Source of the DNA: Mesorhizobium sp. M8A.F.Ca.ET.218.01.1.1 | Lineage (GTDB): Bacteria; Pseudomonadota; Alphaproteobacteria; Rhizobiales; Rhizobiaceae | Direction of reading: 5' to 3' | Assembly: GCF_004791165.1 (NCBI RefSeq) | Contig: NZ_SRUZ01000011.1 | Coordinates: forward strand, 106,531-170,530 | DNA length: 64,000 nt | Shown here: positions 61,815 through 64,000 of the stretch, one piece after another | Numbering within the stretch: position 1 is the first letter of the stretch | How the letters are laid out: the number at the start of each line of letters is the position of its first letter | Position numbers and translations under genes: made by a program | The notes under the pieces: generated by a model | Told to the model about the DNA's origin: nothing | What the model saw: only the letters and a program-made list of their open reading frames with translations | Database searches by the model: none

Positions 61815-63725
61815 ATGGACACCGGCCTGACCACCATTCCGGAAGCGGCGATCGAAAAGCACCGCGCCACCGCGCAGAGCTTCATCACCCGCATCGTGGT
61901 GCTGGAGGATCCCTCGCGCGAATCCGGCACCGCACTCGCCGGCACCAACCGGCGCTTCGTCTCCACCGTTTCGGTCGGCTCGGTGCGCCGCACGCGCGAG
62001 GTCGAGCTGTCGAAGACCGTCGGCGCCGTCCATCCCGACGACCAGTTGCTGACCATCCCGCAGCACACGCTGCTCTATCGCGCCCGGCGCGGCACGGCGA
62101 TCGCGCTTGCGGTATCGGACGTGTTCGCCGAAGGCTCCGATCTCGAGAGCCTGCAGGCCAGGAACACCCGCGCCCCGCTCGAAGGCGACGAGGCGTCCGC
62201 CTTCAAGAAACTGCTGTCGGCTTCGGCCTATATCTCGGCCTTCAGCCTGTCGTCCTATCTGTTCCAGCTGATCGACAGCGACGGCGAGGCGCCAAACGAC
62301 ATTCCGGAACCCGACTTCCTGTTCGACACGCCGCAGGATGCGGTGAAGTCGATCCTGGCAGGCCTCGACAAGGCAATAGCGGGCTCGTCCGACGACACCG
62401 ACCTGATGACCAGGGCGCGTGCCTTTGCCCGCGTCGCCATCGACGGGCTTTTGGCGCGCAAGGGCCGCTTCGACGGCATCGGCCCGTTCGAGAACGCCCA
62501 TATCCGCATCGACGCCGACGACTTCACCCTCGACGGCTTCGATGTCGCGCCGGGCAAACGCTCGAAGCCGCTGGTGATGACCTTCAAGACGCCGGAAGAG
62601 GTCGTCGGCAACCACATCGCCAAATACCAGTCGGTCAAGCTCGCCAAGATGCTGATGGCCTATGATTTCGAGCGCGAGCTGAACCCTTTCGTGGAACTCG
62701 GCGGCTTCCTGTTCACCTTCATCGGCGACGGCGCGCCCGGCACCGGCAAGACGACGCTGATCCAGATGATCGCCGGCCTCGTCAACGGCTATTGCCAGGT
62801 TGCCGGCTATCCCTTCGCCTATGAGAATTTCGGCGTCGACCAGATTTCGTCCTACCAGGGCAAGTCGGGCCAGAACTGCCGCCAGTTCATCAACAATGTC
62901 TTGAACCCGCGCGTCATCGGCTTCGGCACCATCGACGACATCGACCAGGTGGCCGCCAGACGCTCCGACGACCGCGCCTCGGCCGGCCAGCAGGAGATCA
63001 CCGGCGTGCTGATGGATGCCTTCGCCGGTGCCGCCACCGTGGTGCGCGGCAATTGCTCGTTCGGCATGTTCTCCAACTACCCGGAAAACGTCGACGACGC
63101 GCTGCGCCAGCGCGCCGGCGCCCGCTGGCTGGTCGACGGGCCGCAGACGCGGGACGACTATATCGACATCTTCGTGCTACTCGCCGGCAAGAACCACGAG
63201 ATCCCTCTGGGCAAGCACGAGCTATACGCGGCGCAGGAAATCCAGCGCGCCGTGACCGAGGCCTATGAGGAGCATGAAAAGCCGCAGGAGGAAGGGCTGA
63301 TGCGGGTCTATGAGCGCTACATGAAGGAAAACGGCGCGCCCAGGACCATGGCCGACATCGGCACCTACCTGCATCTGATCAAGGATGCCGAACCGCGCTT
63401 CACCGGCCGCGCCATCAAGAACGTCACCGACGCCATCAAGATGCGCGCCATGGACATCGAGCTTCCCGACGACTGGTTCGAGAAGCCGGAAGCCTTCATG
63501 CACAAGAGCTACGACGACAAGAAAGCGATGATCGAGGACCTGCGCGGTCCGTTCTCGATGGACATGGTCATGCAGGAGATCAACCGCTACGCCGACAGCG
63601 AGTTCCGGTATTCCGACAAATCCGACGATGCCGCGGTGGAAAAGCTGCTGCGTGACGCAAGGCTGCGCGAACGCGCCGCGCGTGAGATGGAGGAGATGAA
63701 GAAGAAGGGTCTGTGGAATGCGTAA
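61815..63725 (+). CDS. AAA+ ATPase of unknown function
   Basis: A 636-residue protein. The first 285 residues form an uncharacterised N-terminal region. The ATPase domain follows, with Walker A GDGAPGTGKTTLIQMIAG near 304-321, Walker B VIGFGTIDDIDQV near 367-379, a sensor 1-like NCSFGMFSNYPENVDD with a polar Asn, and an arginine-finger candidate in ALRQRAGARW. The C-terminal part (about 480-636) is helical and highly charged. AAGGAG lies eight bases before the ATG. No membrane segments. It is the last gene of the operon and probably remodels the coiled-coil or 381-residue protein (inference). Confidence 0.85.
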   Translation: MDTGLTTIPEAAIEKHRATAQSFITRIVVLEDPSRESGTALAGTNRRFVSTVSVGSVRRTREVELSKTVGAVHPDDQLLTIPQHTLLYRARRGTAIALAVSDVFAEGSDLESLQARNTRAPLEGDEASAFKKLLSASAYISAFSLSSYLFQLIDSDGEAPNDIPEPDFLFDTPQDAVKSILAGLDKAIAGSSDDTDLMTRARAFARVAIDGLLARKGRFDGIGPFENAHIRIDADDFTLDGFDVAPGKRSKPLVMTFKTPEEVVGNHIAKYQSVKLAKMLMAYDFERELNPFVELGGFLFTFIGDGAPGTGKTTLIQMIAGLVNGYCQVAGYPFAYENFGVDQISSYQGKSGQNCRQFINNVLNPRVIGFGTIDDIDQVAARRSDDRASAGQQEITGVLMDAFAGAATVVRGNCSFGMFSNYPENVDDALRQRAGARWLVDGPQTRDDYIDIFVLLAGKNHEIPLGKHELYAAQEIQRAVTEAYEEHEKPQEEGLMRVYERYMKENGAPRTMADIGTYLHLIKDAEPRFTGRAIKNVTDAIKMRAMDIELPDDWFEKPEAFMHKSYDDKKAMIEDLRGPFSMDMVMQEINRYADSEFRYSDKSDDAAVEKLLRDARLRERAAREMEEMKKKGLWNA

Positions 63726-63740
63726 GGTGAGCCAGCCTTC

Positions 63741-63876
63741 CCTTCTCCCCTTGTGGGAGAAGGTGTCGCCGCAGGCGACGGATGAGGGGTGCTCCAGCTT
63801 GGCAAGGACGGTGTTCCTTCGCGCACCCCTCATCCGTCTCGGCGCTGCGCGCCGATCCACCTTCTCCCACAAGGGG
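63741..63876. repeat. Interrupted copy of the CTTCTCCCC/TTGTGGGAGAAG repeat
   Basis: It starts CCTTCTCCCCTTGTGGGAGA and has the same inner blocks GGATGAGGGGTGCTCCAGCT and GTCTCGGCGCTGCGCGCCGA as the copy at 49625-49770. The right end stops at TTCTCCCACAAGGGG, without the final AGAAGG, and is replaced by unrelated sequence. Confidence 0.85.
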
Positions 63877-64000
63877 GCTGTTGCGCAGTTAGCTGAGAGA
63901 TTGCTGTGGGGAGCGGATCGCCGCTTTTTGAGCGGGAATGGGTTCTGGTTTGGAGTTTCAGGCGGCAATTCAGCCCATTGGGCTGGATTGCGGACGCACC
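63876..64000. mobile_element. Probable insertion-sequence end (partial, cut by the window)
   Basis: Sequence beginning GGCTGTTGCGCAGTTAGCTG replaces the expected end of the repeat at 63876. GGCTGTTGC-type ends are common in IS elements (for example of the IS5 group), but no transposase frame is complete within these 125 bases and the family is not certain. The rest lies beyond the window. Confidence 0.45.

Overview
The window is a 64 kb piece of GC-rich chromosome from an alphaproteobacterium of the order Hyphomicrobiales, most likely Mesorhizobium or a close relative. This rests on gene content and order (lgt-midA-pgeF-M24 hydrolase, rplY-pth-ychF, petABC, choXWV, a moxR/DUF58 operon), on frequent GTG/TTG starts and ATGA/GTGA overlaps, and on several copies of a palindromic intergenic repeat built on CTTCTCCCC-TTGTGGGAGAAG. 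No rRNA or tRNA gene and no CRISPR array is visible. Most of the window is ordinary housekeeping chromosome.

Layout. 0-5 kb: a GT4 glycosyltransferase, a membrane protein, a minus-strand group (csaA, a YbjN-domain protein, ubiK), a parDE toxin-antitoxin pair and an orphan DUF4415/BrnA-like protein. 5-11 kb: lgt, midA, pgeF and an M24-fold hydrolase overlap or abut, followed by a lipoprotein and prs. 11-19 kb: an accessory stretch of small regulator-target pairs, namely Gfo/Idh oxidoreductase with AraC, SDR with LysR, AraC with an Fsr-like MFS exporter, and a chloroperoxidase-like hydrolase with an OhrR-type MarR regulator that has palindromic operators between the two genes. 19-24.5 kb: rplY, pth, ychF, corA, two MaoC-fold genes and apt. 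24.7-28.3 kb: a class A acid phosphatase and the cytochrome bc1 operon petABC on the minus strand. 28.6-34.6 kb: a cupin, an epoxide-hydrolase-like enzyme and an operon of two ABC exporter half-transporters with a GNAT enzyme and a small protein. 34.6-42.5 kb: trmL, soxR with a SoxR box, hemF, a DUF1059 protein, a secreted pair (OMP-like protein plus divergent subtilase), and DUF1285-Nudix-CCA transferase.

42.7-49.6 kb is a four-gene operon (MoxR AAA+, DUF58, a BatA/DUF4159 membrane protein and a 690-residue membrane-anchored VWA-like protein), the alphaproteobacterial version of a MoxR/Bat system. 49.8-53.7 kb holds clpS, small membrane or secreted proteins and an OmpR/EnvZ-type two-component system. 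53.7-57 kb is choXWV for choline uptake. tdk follows, preceded by a 147-bp inverted-repeat element that touches its Shine-Dalgarno sequence, then a c-type cytochrome.

58.7-63.7 kb is the most interesting part. A long coiled-coil protein, a protein of no recognised family and an unusual AAA+ ATPase lie in one apparent operon. A class II (self-inhibited) Fic AMP-transferase gene sits between the second and third genes. The window ends in a copy of the intergenic repeat that is cut by what looks like the end of an insertion sequence.
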